Notes: a model not told the origin generated them from the letters alone. DNA of 39,357 nucleotides from Helicobacteraceae bacterium (GCA_031268655.1 JAIRWX010000074.1:1-39357); one strand, 5' to 3'. Positions 1 to 7,826 are shown, numbered from the stretch's first letter. Made by a program: numbers and translations.

Positions 1-75
1 CGGCGGAAACCGCTCTATGATTTGGGCGGCTAATCTTGATTTGCCGCCGACCCAACCGAAGGGAGTCTTTGCCAT
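1..75 (-). CDS. DNA adenine methylase (D12 class), N-terminal fragment
   Basis: This gene is not in the ORF track. The minus strand reads MAKTPFGWVGGKSRLAAQII from an ATG at 75 and runs off the left edge after 25 codons. The FGWVGGKSRLA segment is motif I (F-x-W/P-x-G-G-K), which binds SAM in Dam-like D12 methyltransferases that methylate adenine, usually in GATC. An AAAGGA sits about 10 nt upstream and supports this start. The same frame stays open upstream to position 192. Phages often carry such genes, and the MuF gene just upstream fits a Mu-like prophage remnant. Only the N-terminus is visible, so completeness and target site are unknown. Confidence 0.75.
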   Translation of the reverse strand, partial: MAKTPFGWVGGKSRLAAQIIERFPP

Positions 76-192
76 TTGTCGCGTCCTTTTCGCAAAAGGG
101 ATCGCCCTTTGCTTAATAAAGTTTGCGGCTGGCTTCTCTTTCAGGGCGCTAGCCGCCCTTAAAGCGGACAGATCATTGATTCCTCTTGACTT
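76..192 (-). other. Open stretch before the methylase, possible Com tail remnant
   Basis: This stretch is open in the methylase frame and reads LRAASALKEKPAAN, which resembles the tail of Mu-like Com proteins (zinc-finger translational regulators often encoded just before a phage methylase). The Cys-x-x-Cys zinc finger expected before it is missing; only a Cys-Pro pair in another frame can be seen. It could be a decayed com gene or simply leader sequence. The call is weak and rests on gene order and a short resemblance. Confidence 0.25.
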
Positions 193-265
193 TTAAGTTG
201 GTTTGACGTATAGTGTCGCTCAAGCGGATTTCCGATGGGAGCTAATCTGTTTAAACGCCACGAAC

Positions 266-289
266 GAGCCATCGATCGTTCAGTGGCTC
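266..289 (-). terminator. Hairpin downstream of the MuF gene
   Basis: GAGCCA at 266-271 is repeated inverted as TGGCTC at 284-289 with a 12-nt loop. It lies about 15 nt past the MuF stop on the minus strand. No T run follows, so it may be a weak terminator or an RNA-processing hairpin. Confidence 0.35.
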
Positions 290-303
290 TCGACCTCAAA
301 CGT

Positions 304-1173
304 TTACTTTCCATCATATCCCTGCCCATAAATCAACCAGCCTTTACGAAACTTGTTAGCCCTGCCGTCTTTCGACGGGATAATGTTCCACAAAATATTT
401 CCGTCTCTTAGCATGGTGACCGCCAGAAACGACTTGCCGCCTTCAAACAGCCCTATATAACGCCTTCGCCGAGACCCGTCGGCATGTTGGGTTACGTAGA
501 CTTCATAGGGATTTTGGAGCGTTGGAAGCACGTAATTTGCGAACCTTTCGCGCTGATCTAATGGTTTGTCGACCATGTGCGGCAATTTCGATCTGACAAT
601 TAACTCTTTGCCGACGGGAGTTTTTACAAGCAATTCGTCTTTGTCCCCCAATAGCGCCTTCGAAATAATTGCAACAGCCTCTTCTTTGGTTTCGCCCGGC
701 TCTAATAGTTCGGGCGCGGGGTTTCTATACTCGGTTACCTCGCGCAGATCTGGGCGGCCGACGCTCTTATAATCGGGCTGTCTTTCTATGGGCGGGGCAG
801 AGTTGTTGTCAAACCCTTGCTTGGGGTCCGCGGGGTTGTAGCGCCAATCCTTGCCCGCGATATCTGGCAGTCCCGCGCTATTTTCAATAATCGTCAGTCC
901 CCGACGCTCTGCCTCGCCTTTGCCGATCGCTAGTAGCTCGCACTGGCAGTTCCAATCGTTGGGCGGGGTGTTGATATTCCACCACGGGTCGTCTTTATGT
1001 AAAACGAGGTTATGAGTTGCGATATGCGTCGGTCGGCTGAACGGCAACTTCTGGCAGATATAGCGTCTATAAACGCTTAAGGGCAGCGCATTGGCGCTCT
1101 TTAGGCAAGAAGCGTTTGCGTTGGCGATCAAGAAAGCCGACGGAGAGGATAAAACGCCGCTTTTTTTCGGCAA
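304..1173 (-). CDS. Mu F-like head protein with C-terminal PBECR2-type domain, N-terminally truncated
   Basis: The middle of this 289-residue frame (about residues 38-90) carries the hallmark end of the phage Mu gpF / SPP1 gp7 head-morphogenesis domain: SRPTHIATHNLVLHKDDPWW followed by NTPPNDWNCQC. The last 90 residues (VYVTQHADGSRRRRYIGLF through KFRKGWLIYGQ) look like a PBECR2 domain, the phage Barnase/EndoU/ColicinE5/RelE-like nuclease superfamily often fused to MuF as a polymorphic toxin. The usual N-terminal 100 or more residues of a MuF protein are absent, and the first 35 residues do not look like the family. The coding sequence is therefore probably broken near 1080, and the true start is uncertain. 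It is most likely a prophage remnant, though the C-terminal domain is intact in frame. Confidence 0.7.
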   Translation of the reverse strand: MPKKSGVLSSPSAFLIANANASCLKSANALPLSVYRRYICQKLPFSRPTHIATHNLVLHKDDPWWNINTPPNDWNCQCELLAIGKGEAERRGLTIIENSAGLPDIAGKDWRYNPADPKQGFDNNSAPPIERQPDYKSVGRPDLREVTEYRNPAPELLEPGETKEEAVAIISKALLGDKDELLVKTPVGKELIVRSKLPHMVDKPLDQRERFANYVLPTLQNPYEVYVTQHADGSRRRRYIGLFEGGKSFLAVTMLRDGNILWNIIPSKDGRANKFRKGWLIYGQGYDGK

Positions 1174-1325
1174 AGCCGCGCCGCCGCTAATTTATTCCGC
1201 TTTTCCAAAAGTCTCGTTTCATGCGCCTCCTTACAGCCGAAAAGCCAAAATAGCGCTAAACTTTATTGGTTCTAAATCCAATTGGATAATTTGTCGCTAC
1301 CCGCACAATACGGAGGTTTTATCAA
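1174..1325. other. Junction between prophage remnant and cheR
   Basis: No convincing gene is seen here. A plus-strand frame (1091-1366) crosses it but has no family resemblance and overlaps both neighbours. The cheR ribosome binding site (GGAGG at about 1312-1316) lies at its right end. The left border of the prophage remnant must fall within or just left of this stretch. Confidence 0.4.
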
Positions 1326-2162
1326 ATGACGACAGAACTGCGCGATATCCGCAAAGAGGAATTTAAGCTCTTTCAGGACTACGTCTATAAAAACGTGGGC
1401 ATTTCGTTAGCCGATCATAAAATTACGCTTGTGCAGGGCAGGCTTTCAAAGCGCCTTCGCGCGCTTGGGCTAAATTCGTATCAAGAGTATTATGACTATA
1501 TGATCGCCGATCGCTCGGGCGAGGAGGAGTACCACCTAATCAGCGCGATCAGCACAAACGTAACGCAATTTTTTCGAGAAAGCTCGCAGTGGGACTTTCT
1601 TAAAGAGGAGCTGCCGAACATCTTGTCCAAAAAAGAGGATAAGAGATTAAGGATATGGTCAGCCGCCTGCTCCAGCGGCGAGGAGCCATATTCGCTTTCA
1701 ATGTTTCTGCACTCCAATATGCGCGATAGCGCTCAGTGGGATATTAGTATTTTAGCCACCGATATTTCAAGGCGGGTGTTAAGCAAAGCGGAAAAAGGCG
1801 TTTACGAGGAAAAAGATATGCAGGGCGTGCAGCGAAATGCACTTTCGTTATATTTTACGATCGAAAAAAACGAAGCGGGCGATAATATCTATCGCGTCAC
1901 CGATCAGATCAAAAAGCCAATAACATTCAAAATGTTCAATCTCGTATACGACAGCTTTAGCGCGTATGCGTCGCGTTTCGACGTTATTTTTTGCAGAAAC
2001 GTAATGATCTACTTTGACGCGGAAACGCAACGGCGGCTTATCAGCCACTACCACAAAGCCTTGCTTGACAACGGACTGTTGTTTGTCGGGCATAGCGAAT
2101 CGCTTACGCGAAACAAAGAGGAGTTCAAACTGATCAAGCCGTCAATTTACAGAAAAACGTGA
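1326..2162 (+). CDS. cheR: Chemotaxis protein methyltransferase CheR
   Basis: CheR transfers methyl groups from SAM to glutamates of chemoreceptors and so sets receptor sensitivity during adaptation. The 278 residues match the usual length. Residues 1-80 form the helical N-terminal domain (NVGISLADHKITLVQGRLSKR). The catalytic domain follows with STNVTQFFRES, the SAM loop WSAACSSGEEPYSL, ATDIS, and FCRNVMIYF near the end. The start is supported by a GGAGG about 9 nt upstream. It is the first gene of a cheR / kinase-like / cheD / cheB operon with gaps of 10 nt or less. Confidence 0.95.
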   Translation: MTTELRDIRKEEFKLFQDYVYKNVGISLADHKITLVQGRLSKRLRALGLNSYQEYYDYMIADRSGEEEYHLISAISTNVTQFFRESSQWDFLKEELPNILSKKEDKRLRIWSAACSSGEEPYSLSMFLHSNMRDSAQWDISILATDISRRVLSKAEKGVYEEKDMQGVQRNALSLYFTIEKNEAGDNIYRVTDQIKKPITFKMFNLVYDSFSAYASRFDVIFCRNVMIYFDAETQRRLISHYHKALLDNGLLFVGHSESLTRNKEEFKLIKPSIYRKT

Positions 2163-2172
2163 AAGGCGCGGC

Positions 2173-3048
2173 ATGTCTGAAATTCAAAACATAAACGACG
2201 GCGAATTGATAGCGGAGTTATCCCGCCGACTGGATGAAAAAAACGCCTCTATCAAAGAGGTGGAGTTTTTAACGAAAAAACTGCTTTCATTAAACGAAAA
2301 AACCAAAGAAAGCGAATCGATCAAAGAGCGTTTTATATCGATTGTTATCAACGTTTTCTCAAATCCGATCAAATCGCTTTTGGAGCTGTCGAACAGTTTG
2401 ATCGTTAACGGCGATCCGTCCTCGATCGCCGGCAGGATCAACGCGGGACTTTTGGGGCTTGATTTTGAGTTTAGCAATATCTTTGCCGCCGCGCTGATAG
2501 AAAACGGCAAAATCGAAAGCAGTTATTCGAATATAAAATTCGGCGATATTTTTCAATCGGCGCGTAACGCGCTGCGTTATTTAATCGACAGAAAAAACCT
2601 CGTCGTAACATTGAACGCCTGCGAAGACGACGATTTTGTAAGCGACGAGCGCAAAATATATACCATTTTGATCAATCTGCTATCCAACGCCTGCGAGTTT
2701 TCGTATCCAAACTCACAGGTAGACGTCGATCTAACAAAACTTGAAGACGAGTTTGTACTCTGCGTCGCCGACTGCGGCGAGGGCGTAGACGCGCAGTGCG
2801 CCGCGCAGGTTTATTGCAGATTCGCGGCGTTTAGCAGCGGCAAAACCAGATCGCGACAGGGACTTGGTCTTGGTCTTAGCGTCGCGAGAGGCTTCAGCGA
2901 AGCGTTATGCGGCTCGATTGACTTTGAAAGCAAAAAGGGGCAAACGGTTTTCAGAGTAAGGCTTCCGATCGCGCAAAAATCAAACGAGACGAGCGACGAC
3001 GCGACCGATCCGTTTGCCGACTTCAAGAACAACGCCGTGGAGCTGTAA
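2173..3048 (+). CDS. Histidine-kinase-like ATPase without a phosphoacceptor histidine
   Basis: The C-terminal half is a clear HATPase_c (GHKL) domain: N box ILINLLSNACEFS, G1 box DCGEGV, and G2 box GLGLGLSVARG. The middle (about residues 50-90) sits where a HisKA dimerisation helix would be, but reads FISIVINVFSNPIKSLLELS, with no His in the place of the usual F-x-x-x-x-S-H-E-x-R-x-P. The whole 291-residue protein contains no histidine. N-terminal residues 10-50 look like a short coiled coil. There are no membrane segments, so it is cytosolic. It lies 10 nt after cheR and just before cheD, so a role in adaptation or CheB/CheD control is plausible. It may act as a pseudokinase or an ATP-binding scaffold. 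Confidence 0.8.
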   Translation: MSEIQNINDGELIAELSRRLDEKNASIKEVEFLTKKLLSLNEKTKESESIKERFISIVINVFSNPIKSLLELSNSLIVNGDPSSIAGRINAGLLGLDFEFSNIFAAALIENGKIESSYSNIKFGDIFQSARNALRYLIDRKNLVVTLNACEDDDFVSDERKIYTILINLLSNACEFSYPNSQVDVDLTKLEDEFVLCVADCGEGVDAQCAAQVYCRFAAFSSGKTRSRQGLGLGLSVARGFSEALCGSIDFESKKGQTVFRVRLPIAQKSNETSDDATDPFADFKNNAVEL

Positions 3049-3049
3049 T

Positions 3050-3541
3050 TTGAAGGACGGCTTCGACCACTGCGGCAAAATTTACAAGCGTCATTTTATA
3101 TACGCGGGCGAAATATATATCGCCAAAGAGCCGATGGAGATTGCGACCGTGCTTGGTTCGTGCGTAGGCGTTTGTCTGTTTGATCGCGCCAAAAAAATCA
3201 GCGGGCTGAATCACTATCTTCTGCCGCTGTGGAACGGCAACGGGCTTAGGAGTCCGAAGTTTGGCAATGTGTCGATTCCAAAAATGATTGAGCAAATGGA
3301 GGCGGAAGATTGCAAAACGGTCGATATGGAAGCGAAGGTTTTCGGCGGCTCAAACGCAAACGGCACGAAACTAGAAGAGATGCTGATAGGCAAGAAAAAC
3401 ATCGTCATAGCCAAAGAGATTTTGGCGCAACATCACATTCCGATCGCCGCGGAAGACACGGGCGGTTCAAGGGGCAGACGAATCGTTATGAGAAGCGATT
3501 CTAATCAAGTTTGGCTTCGTTATACGGGCGCGAAGGATTAG
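3050..3541 (+). CDS. cheD: Chemoreceptor glutamine deamidase CheD
   Basis: CheD deamidates selected glutamines on chemoreceptors and in some bacteria binds CheC. The diagnostic motifs are all present: VLGSCVGVCLFD with the nucleophile Cys, GLNHYLLP with the catalytic His, KVFGG, and DTGGSRGRRI. I chose the TTG at 3050 as start: GTGGAG lies about 8 nt upstream, and the ORF-track start at 3014 would overlap the kinase-like gene by 35 nt. This gives 163 residues, a typical CheD length. The gene starts 1 nt after the preceding stop, so translation is probably coupled. Confidence 0.92.
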   Translation: MKDGFDHCGKIYKRHFIYAGEIYIAKEPMEIATVLGSCVGVCLFDRAKKISGLNHYLLPLWNGNGLRSPKFGNVSIPKMIEQMEAEDCKTVDMEAKVFGGSNANGTKLEEMLIGKKNIVIAKEILAQHHIPIAAEDTGGSRGRRIVMRSDSNQVWLRYTGAKD

Positions 3542-3546
3542 CCGGA

Positions 3547-4554
3547 GTGGAGCTTAGGATTTTGATCGCGGAGCTGGGCGGCAAAGAGGCGCGCGAACTA
3601 CTCAAAAAAGATCCGCGCTTTGAGATCGCGACGGCAAAAGATATAAGCGAAACGCGCGAAAAAGCTGAAAAGCGGCGCCCGAATCTGATCTGTCTGGATT
3701 ACGCGACGCAGCAAAGCGACTATGCCGCTCATTTGCGACAATTAGCCTTGCCGTCGATCCCAACGATGATTTTTTCGCCGCTAACGAAAAACGCCGTCAA
3801 AACCGCGCTTGCCGCTTTGGCGGCGGGGGCGGTTGATTTTGCGATCAAGCCGCGCGTTTGCGGCGCGTTTACCGAAAAAGAGCTTATCGACAAAGTTTAC
3901 GCGGCGACGAAACCCAAAGTCGCTTCAAAAAGCGCGTTCAGCCGCCCCAAACCTCTTGTAATTGCCCCGCAATCAGAATCGTCAAAAAAAATTATCGCCA
4001 TAGGCGCCAGCACCGGCGGCACCGAAGCGCTAAAGGAAGTGTTGACGCGCGTGCCCAAGAACAGTCCGGGCATAGTGATCGTGCAGCATATGCCGTCAAG
4101 TTTTACCGGTCCTTTCGCGCAACGGCTTGATTCGTTATGCGAAATCAACGTCAGAGAAGCCAAAAACGGCGACGAGGCGCTGGTAAATCAGGCGCTGATC
4201 GCGCCAGGCGATCGCCATATGATTCTGCGCAAAAGCGGCTTGAGATATTACGTTGAGATTATTGACGGCGACAAGGTTTCAGGACATCGTCCAAGCGTGG
4301 ACGCGTTGTTTGATTCGGTGGCGCTTTGCGCGGGCGCCAACGCGGTTGGGGTAATTTTAACCGGAATGGGCGGCGACGGCGCGCGCGGACTGCTGAAAAT
4401 GCGTAAAGCGGGCGCTAAAACGGTGGCGCAAGACGAGAAAACATGCGTCGTGTTCGGTATGCCGAAGGTGGCGATCGAGCTTGGCGGCGTAGATAAGATC
4501 GCGCCGCTAGATATGGTCGCGTTTACGGCGTTGCAATTCGCGGCGGAAATTTAG
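3547..4554 (+). CDS. cheB: Chemotaxis protein-glutamate methylesterase CheB, degenerate receiver
   Basis: CheB removes methyl groups from chemoreceptors. The C-terminal methylesterase domain is intact: IGASTGGTEAL (Ser), IVQHMP (His) and ILTGMGGDGARG (Asp). The N-terminal 115 residues have the receiver fold and end GAVDFAIKP with the conserved Lys, and LICLDYA offers the phosphoacceptor Asp. The acidic pair that binds magnesium (normally VDD) reads IAEL here, so phosphorylation may be impaired. GTG 3547 is preferred over TTG 3511 because it follows AAGGA by about 10 nt and avoids overlapping cheD, giving 335 residues. C. jejuni CheB lacks the receiver altogether, so this looks like an intermediate state. 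Confidence 0.93.
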   Translation: MELRILIAELGGKEARELLKKDPRFEIATAKDISETREKAEKRRPNLICLDYATQQSDYAAHLRQLALPSIPTMIFSPLTKNAVKTALAALAAGAVDFAIKPRVCGAFTEKELIDKVYAATKPKVASKSAFSRPKPLVIAPQSESSKKIIAIGASTGGTEALKEVLTRVPKNSPGIVIVQHMPSSFTGPFAQRLDSLCEINVREAKNGDEALVNQALIAPGDRHMILRKSGLRYYVEIIDGDKVSGHRPSVDALFDSVALCAGANAVGVILTGMGGDGARGLLKMRKAGAKTVAQDEKTCVVFGMPKVAIELGGVDKIAPLDMVAFTALQFAAEI

Positions 4555-4584
4555 GCTGTTTAACTTTTTCGCAAGAGGCGTTAC

Positions 4585-4592
4585 GCTAAAAT
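4585..4592 (+). promoter_or_regulatory. Likely -10 element for tRNA-Met
   Basis: GCTAAAAT lies about 26 nt before the tRNA, in the gap after cheB. The same GCTANAAT form recurs upstream of several other genes in this window. No clear -35 is visible, as is common in Campylobacterota. Confidence 0.45.
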
Positions 4593-4617
4593 CCGCGCTT
4601 CGCAATTTTAGACGATT

Positions 4618-4694
4618 GGCAGAGTAGCTCAGGCGGTTAGAGCGTAGGATTCATAACCCTAAGGTCAGGGGTTCAACTCCCCTCTCTGCTACCA
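4618..4694 (+). tRNA. tRNA-Met (CAU), elongator type
   Basis: The 77-nt sequence folds as a cloverleaf. The acceptor GGCAGAG pairs with CTCTGCT, with a G-U pair at 1-72. The D arm is GCTC/GAGC. The anticodon loop TTCATAA gives CAU. The T arm is AGGGG/CCCCT around TTCAACT, the discriminator is A, and CCA is encoded. The anticodon stem has an A-C opposition next to the loop. The initiator hallmarks (unpaired C1 and three G-C pairs below the anticodon loop) are absent. A tRNA-Ile2 that is modified to lysidine cannot be fully excluded by eye. Confidence 0.93.
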
Positions 4695-4718
4695 TGCCAA
4701 ATTCACAAAGACTAAATC

Positions 4719-5120
4719 ATGGAACTAGATTACCGAACGATTTTTGACAAAGTAAAAACGATAGCGATCGCGGGGCTTTCGCCCGACGCGACCAAACCAA
4801 GTCATTACGTCTCCAAATATCTGCTAGAGCGCGGCTACGACATCATACCGATATATCCAAAAGGCGAAACGGTTTTGGGCGCCAAGATATATGATTCGCT
4901 AACCAAAATTCCCGATCGCGTCGATATGGTTGTCGTATTTCGCAAATCGGCTTACGTCGGCGATCTGATCGACGAGGTTATCAAACGCGGCGACGTAAAG
5001 ATTGTTTGGCTTCAACCGGATATTATAAACGACGAGGCTTGCGCGAAGGCGGAGCGACATGGCGTCGCAGTCTCGCAAAACGTTTGCGCGATGCAAATTC
5101 ACAGAGAGATTTACAGATGA
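4719..5120 (+). CDS. CoA-binding domain protein (YccU family)
   Basis: This 133-residue protein is a stand-alone CoA_binding_2 Rossmann domain. TIAIAGLSPDATKPSHYVS is the nucleotide-binding start, and IIPIYPKG, VDMVVVFRKS, VKIVWLQPDI and VSQNVCAMQIH are the other family blocks. Members bind CoA in vitro but the cellular role is unknown. Its stop overlaps the ilvA start by 4 nt (ATGA), so the two genes are translationally coupled. It starts 24 nt after the tRNA. Confidence 0.85.
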   Translation: MELDYRTIFDKVKTIAIAGLSPDATKPSHYVSKYLLERGYDIIPIYPKGETVLGAKIYDSLTKIPDRVDMVVVFRKSAYVGDLIDEVIKRGDVKIVWLQPDIINDEACAKAERHGVAVSQNVCAMQIHREIYR

Positions 5121-6325
5121 TTACCATTAACGAGATCAAAGAGGCAAGAGAGCGAATCGGCGCGGCGCTGGCTAAAACGCCGTTGGCGTTCGGTCCGTTT
5201 ATCAGCGAACAGACGGGGCTGAATATCTTTTTCAAAAAAGAGAACTTGCAAAATACCGGCAGTTTCAAACTGCGCGGCGCGTTCAACAAGATCGCCGCGA
5301 TTAGCGACGCGGAGCGCGCCAAAGGCGTGATTGCCGCGAGCGCCGGAAACCATGCGCAAGGAGTTGCGTATTCCGCGCGGCATTTTGGCGTAAAAAGCTA
5401 CATTGTGATGCCGGAAGCCACGCCTTTGTTAAAGGTAAACGGCGTTAAAAATCTGGGCGGAGCGGCGATCTTGCGCGGCGCGAATTACGACGAGGCTTAC
5501 GATTACGCGCTTCATTACGCCAAAGAGCGCGATCTTACGTTCATTCACCCGTTCGCCGACGAAGCGGTTATCGCGGGACAAGGTACGATCGCGCTGGAAA
5601 TGCTGGAAGAGATCGGCGATCTACATGCGATTATCGCGCCGATCGGCGGCGGCGGATTGATTAGCGGAGTGGCGATCGCGGCGAAATCGATCAAGCCCGA
5701 TATTAAAATAATCGGCGTCAACGCCGCCGGCGCAAACGCTATGAAAAACTCTTTTTACGCCAAAAAACCGATCAACAGCCAGAGCGTGCGCACAATCGCG
5801 GACGGCATAGCGGTAAGAGACGTATCGCCGATAACTTTCAAATATATAAACTCGCTTGTGGACGAGATCGCGGAAGTGGACGACGAGGAGATCGCGAACG
5901 CGATTTTGTTTTTAATAGAAAAGCAAAAACTAGTCGTCGAGGGCGCTGGCGCGGTTGGCGCGGCGGCTGCGCTTCACAATCGCCTTAATCTTAAAAAAGG
6001 CTCTAAAGTCGGCGTGATTTTAAGCGGCGGCAACATCGACGTAACAATGCTCTCCGTTATTATTGAGAAAGGCTTGGTAAAATCGCATCGCAAAATGCTG
6101 CTGATCGTAACGCTGATCGATAAGCCGGGCAGCCTGCAAAAACTTTCGGCGGCTCTTTCGGAGGCAAACGCGAACATCGTGCATATCGATTACGATCGCG
6201 TCTCGAAAACGCTCGATTACGGCGACGCTTACGTGTCCGTCGCACTGGAGACAAAAGGCGCGGAGCATCAAGAGCAGATTCGGGCTAGACTAAACGCGGA
6301 CGGATTTTCATTTACAGAGGTTTAG
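5117..6325 (+). CDS. ilvA: Threonine ammonia-lyase (threonine deaminase)
   Basis: IlvA converts threonine to 2-oxobutanoate, the first step towards isoleucine, using PLP. The PLP lysine lies in NTGSFKLRGAFNK, the phosphate loop is GGGGLISG, and ASAGNHAQGVAYSA is the substrate loop. The last 75 residues (LLIVTLIDKPGSLQKLSAAL) form one ACT domain, as in the roughly 400-residue form found in Campylobacterota rather than the E. coli form with a double regulatory domain. The ORF track begins at 5006, but ATG 5117 begins the conserved MITINEIKEARERI and overlaps the upstream stop by 4 nt, giving 402 residues. Feedback control by isoleucine is not certain for this form. Confidence 0.92.
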   Translation: MITINEIKEARERIGAALAKTPLAFGPFISEQTGLNIFFKKENLQNTGSFKLRGAFNKIAAISDAERAKGVIAASAGNHAQGVAYSARHFGVKSYIVMPEATPLLKVNGVKNLGGAAILRGANYDEAYDYALHYAKERDLTFIHPFADEAVIAGQGTIALEMLEEIGDLHAIIAPIGGGGLISGVAIAAKSIKPDIKIIGVNAAGANAMKNSFYAKKPINSQSVRTIADGIAVRDVSPITFKYINSLVDEIAEVDDEEIANAILFLIEKQKLVVEGAGAVGAAAALHNRLNLKKGSKVGVILSGGNIDVTMLSVIIEKGLVKSHRKMLLIVTLIDKPGSLQKLSAALSEANANIVHIDYDRVSKTLDYGDAYVSVALETKGAEHQEQIRARLNADGFSFTEV

Positions 6326-6326
6326 C

Positions 6327-6653
6327 ATGGAGCAGATTATTATTGAATATCAAAACGAGCTGATATTTGGCGTTTTGTTAAACGCCGCACTGGTTTTTGG
6401 GCTTGGATTATACGAGGCGCTTAACGTTGATATCGCGCGTATGACGGCGTTAATAGATCGTTATCCGATCAAACCAAATGTAATTAAATTTGTCGCGCTG
6501 CTGTTCGCGCCGTATATTGGAAGCTGTTATGTTTTTTACGAGTTATATATTTTGCAAAAAGCCATCAATCGCGGCAAAACGGTTTACGACTATGTCGAAA
6601 ATAAGATCGTCAAAGAATACGCAAGACAGCAATCAAGAGATGAGCGCCAATAA
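6327..6653 (+). CDS. Small two-helix membrane protein, unknown function
   Basis: The 108-residue product has two likely membrane segments, about residues 12-30 (LIFGVLLNAALVFGLGLYEA) and 52-72 (VIKFVALLFAPYIGSCYVFYE). A charged C-terminal tail of about 30 residues follows. It starts 1 nt after ilvA and ends 38 nt before hemH, so it is probably cotranscribed with both. I do not recognise the family. The strict spacing and the lack of any strong competing ORF make it a real gene. Confidence 0.7.
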   Translation: MEQIIIEYQNELIFGVLLNAALVFGLGLYEALNVDIARMTALIDRYPIKPNVIKFVALLFAPYIGSCYVFYELYILQKAINRGKTVYDYVENKIVKEYARQQSRDERQ

Positions 6654-6691
6654 AATTTTATCGCGCCGTCGATCGGCGCTGGAGACGGCAG

Positions 6692-7660
6692 TTGGCTGAT
6701 TATGCGATCGCGCTGTTAAATATGGGCGGCGCGTCCGACGGCGAAGAGGTGCTGGTTTTTTTGAAAAATATGTTCCGCGATCGCCATATTTTGCGAATCA
6801 GTTTTCGTCCGCTCCGCTATTTGCTCGCCTATCTAATCGCCTCGACGCGCAAATCGCAGGCGCTGGCGCGCTATGCGTTGATCGGCAACCGATCGCCGCT
6901 GTTAAGCTACTCGCAATCGTTGGCGCGAAAACTCTCCAAAAACGCCGCCGTTCCCGTTTTTATAGCTATGCGTTATACGCGCCCTTTTACCAGCGAGGCG
7001 ATCAAGGCGCTCCAAGAGAGCGGCGCAAAGAAGCTGGTTTTACTTCCGCTCTATCCGCAATACTCCACCGCCACGACGCTTTCGTCGCTGGAATGTTTTT
7101 ACGAGGAGATGAAAAAAGCGGCTTTCAGTCTTCCGATCGCCGTTATAGATCGCTTTTACGATCACCCTACGTACAACGCTTGCGTTATCGATCAAATTAA
7201 ATTGGTGCTAGGTTCAAAAAATCCGCGCGAATTCGCGCTGATCTTTTCCGCGCACGGCTTGCCGCAAAATGTGATCGATAAGGGCGATCCATATCAAAGC
7301 GAATGCGAGGCGCACGCGCAAATTTTATCTAAACGATTGACGCTTGAGAATATTGAATTTAAGGATATATGTTTGGCGTATCAGTCTAAAGTGGGTCCTC
7401 TTAAATGGATAACGCCGTCGTTGGATACGACCATTAAAAACTTATATAACAAAGGCGCAAAAAAAGCGTTAATTGTTCCGCTGAGTTTCACGATCGACAA
7501 CCTTGAAACGGATTACGAGCTTTCCATTGATTATCGCGGTCGCGCCAAAAAAACAGGCTACGAAGAGGTTCTGATCGCCCGTTGCCCAAACGACGACGAC
7601 CATTTCGCGCTAGCGTTAAGCGAGCTGGCGAACGCCGCCGCGATTATTGGCGACGCTTAA
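6692..7660 (+). CDS. hemH: Ferrochelatase
   Basis: HemH inserts ferrous iron into protoporphyrin or coproporphyrin to make haem. It starts ALLNMGGA, contains PLYPQYSTATTLSSL, and carries the catalytic His in FSAHGLPQNVI and the Glu in NLETDYEL. The 322 residues match the family. TTG 6692 is taken as start, with GGAG about 7 nt upstream and the usual N-terminal DYAIALLNMGG directly after it. It is the last gene of the CoA-binding / ilvA / membrane protein run. Confidence 0.92.
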   Translation: MADYAIALLNMGGASDGEEVLVFLKNMFRDRHILRISFRPLRYLLAYLIASTRKSQALARYALIGNRSPLLSYSQSLARKLSKNAAVPVFIAMRYTRPFTSEAIKALQESGAKKLVLLPLYPQYSTATTLSSLECFYEEMKKAAFSLPIAVIDRFYDHPTYNACVIDQIKLVLGSKNPREFALIFSAHGLPQNVIDKGDPYQSECEAHAQILSKRLTLENIEFKDICLAYQSKVGPLKWITPSLDTTIKNLYNKGAKKALIVPLSFTIDNLETDYELSIDYRGRAKKTGYEEVLIARCPNDDDHFALALSELANAAAIIGDA

Positions 7661-7826
7661 TTAAAGAAAGCGGCAGAGTCCCAACTTTGCGATCTTTGCA
7701 GAACATAATCTAATTCTCTTAACCCTCGGTTTGCTATTCAACGCTTTTTAACTAAGCAGATCGTAGAGTGCCGCAAATTTGCTTTCTGTGAAGCAAGCAA
7801 AATTCATCTCACACAAGGAAAGGTTA
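7661..7826 (+). other. Non-coding leader of the GLUG lipoprotein locus
   Basis: No gene is seen here. An inverted repeat TTGCTT (7779-7784) / AAGCAA (7791-7796) lies about 30 nt before the presumed start. An AAGGA lies 10 nt or so before ATG 7827. A CATAATCT at about 7700 could be a -10. Confidence 0.4.

Noticed and set aside
1091-1366. Plus-strand ORF of 91 aa between the MuF gene and cheR
   Set aside because: It overlaps the MuF gene and the cheR start, has no family resemblance and no good ribosome binding site.
5006-5116. Upstream extension of IlvA in the ORF track
   Set aside because: It lies entirely inside the CoA-binding gene in another frame; ATG 5117 starts the conserved N-terminus with an ATGA overlap.
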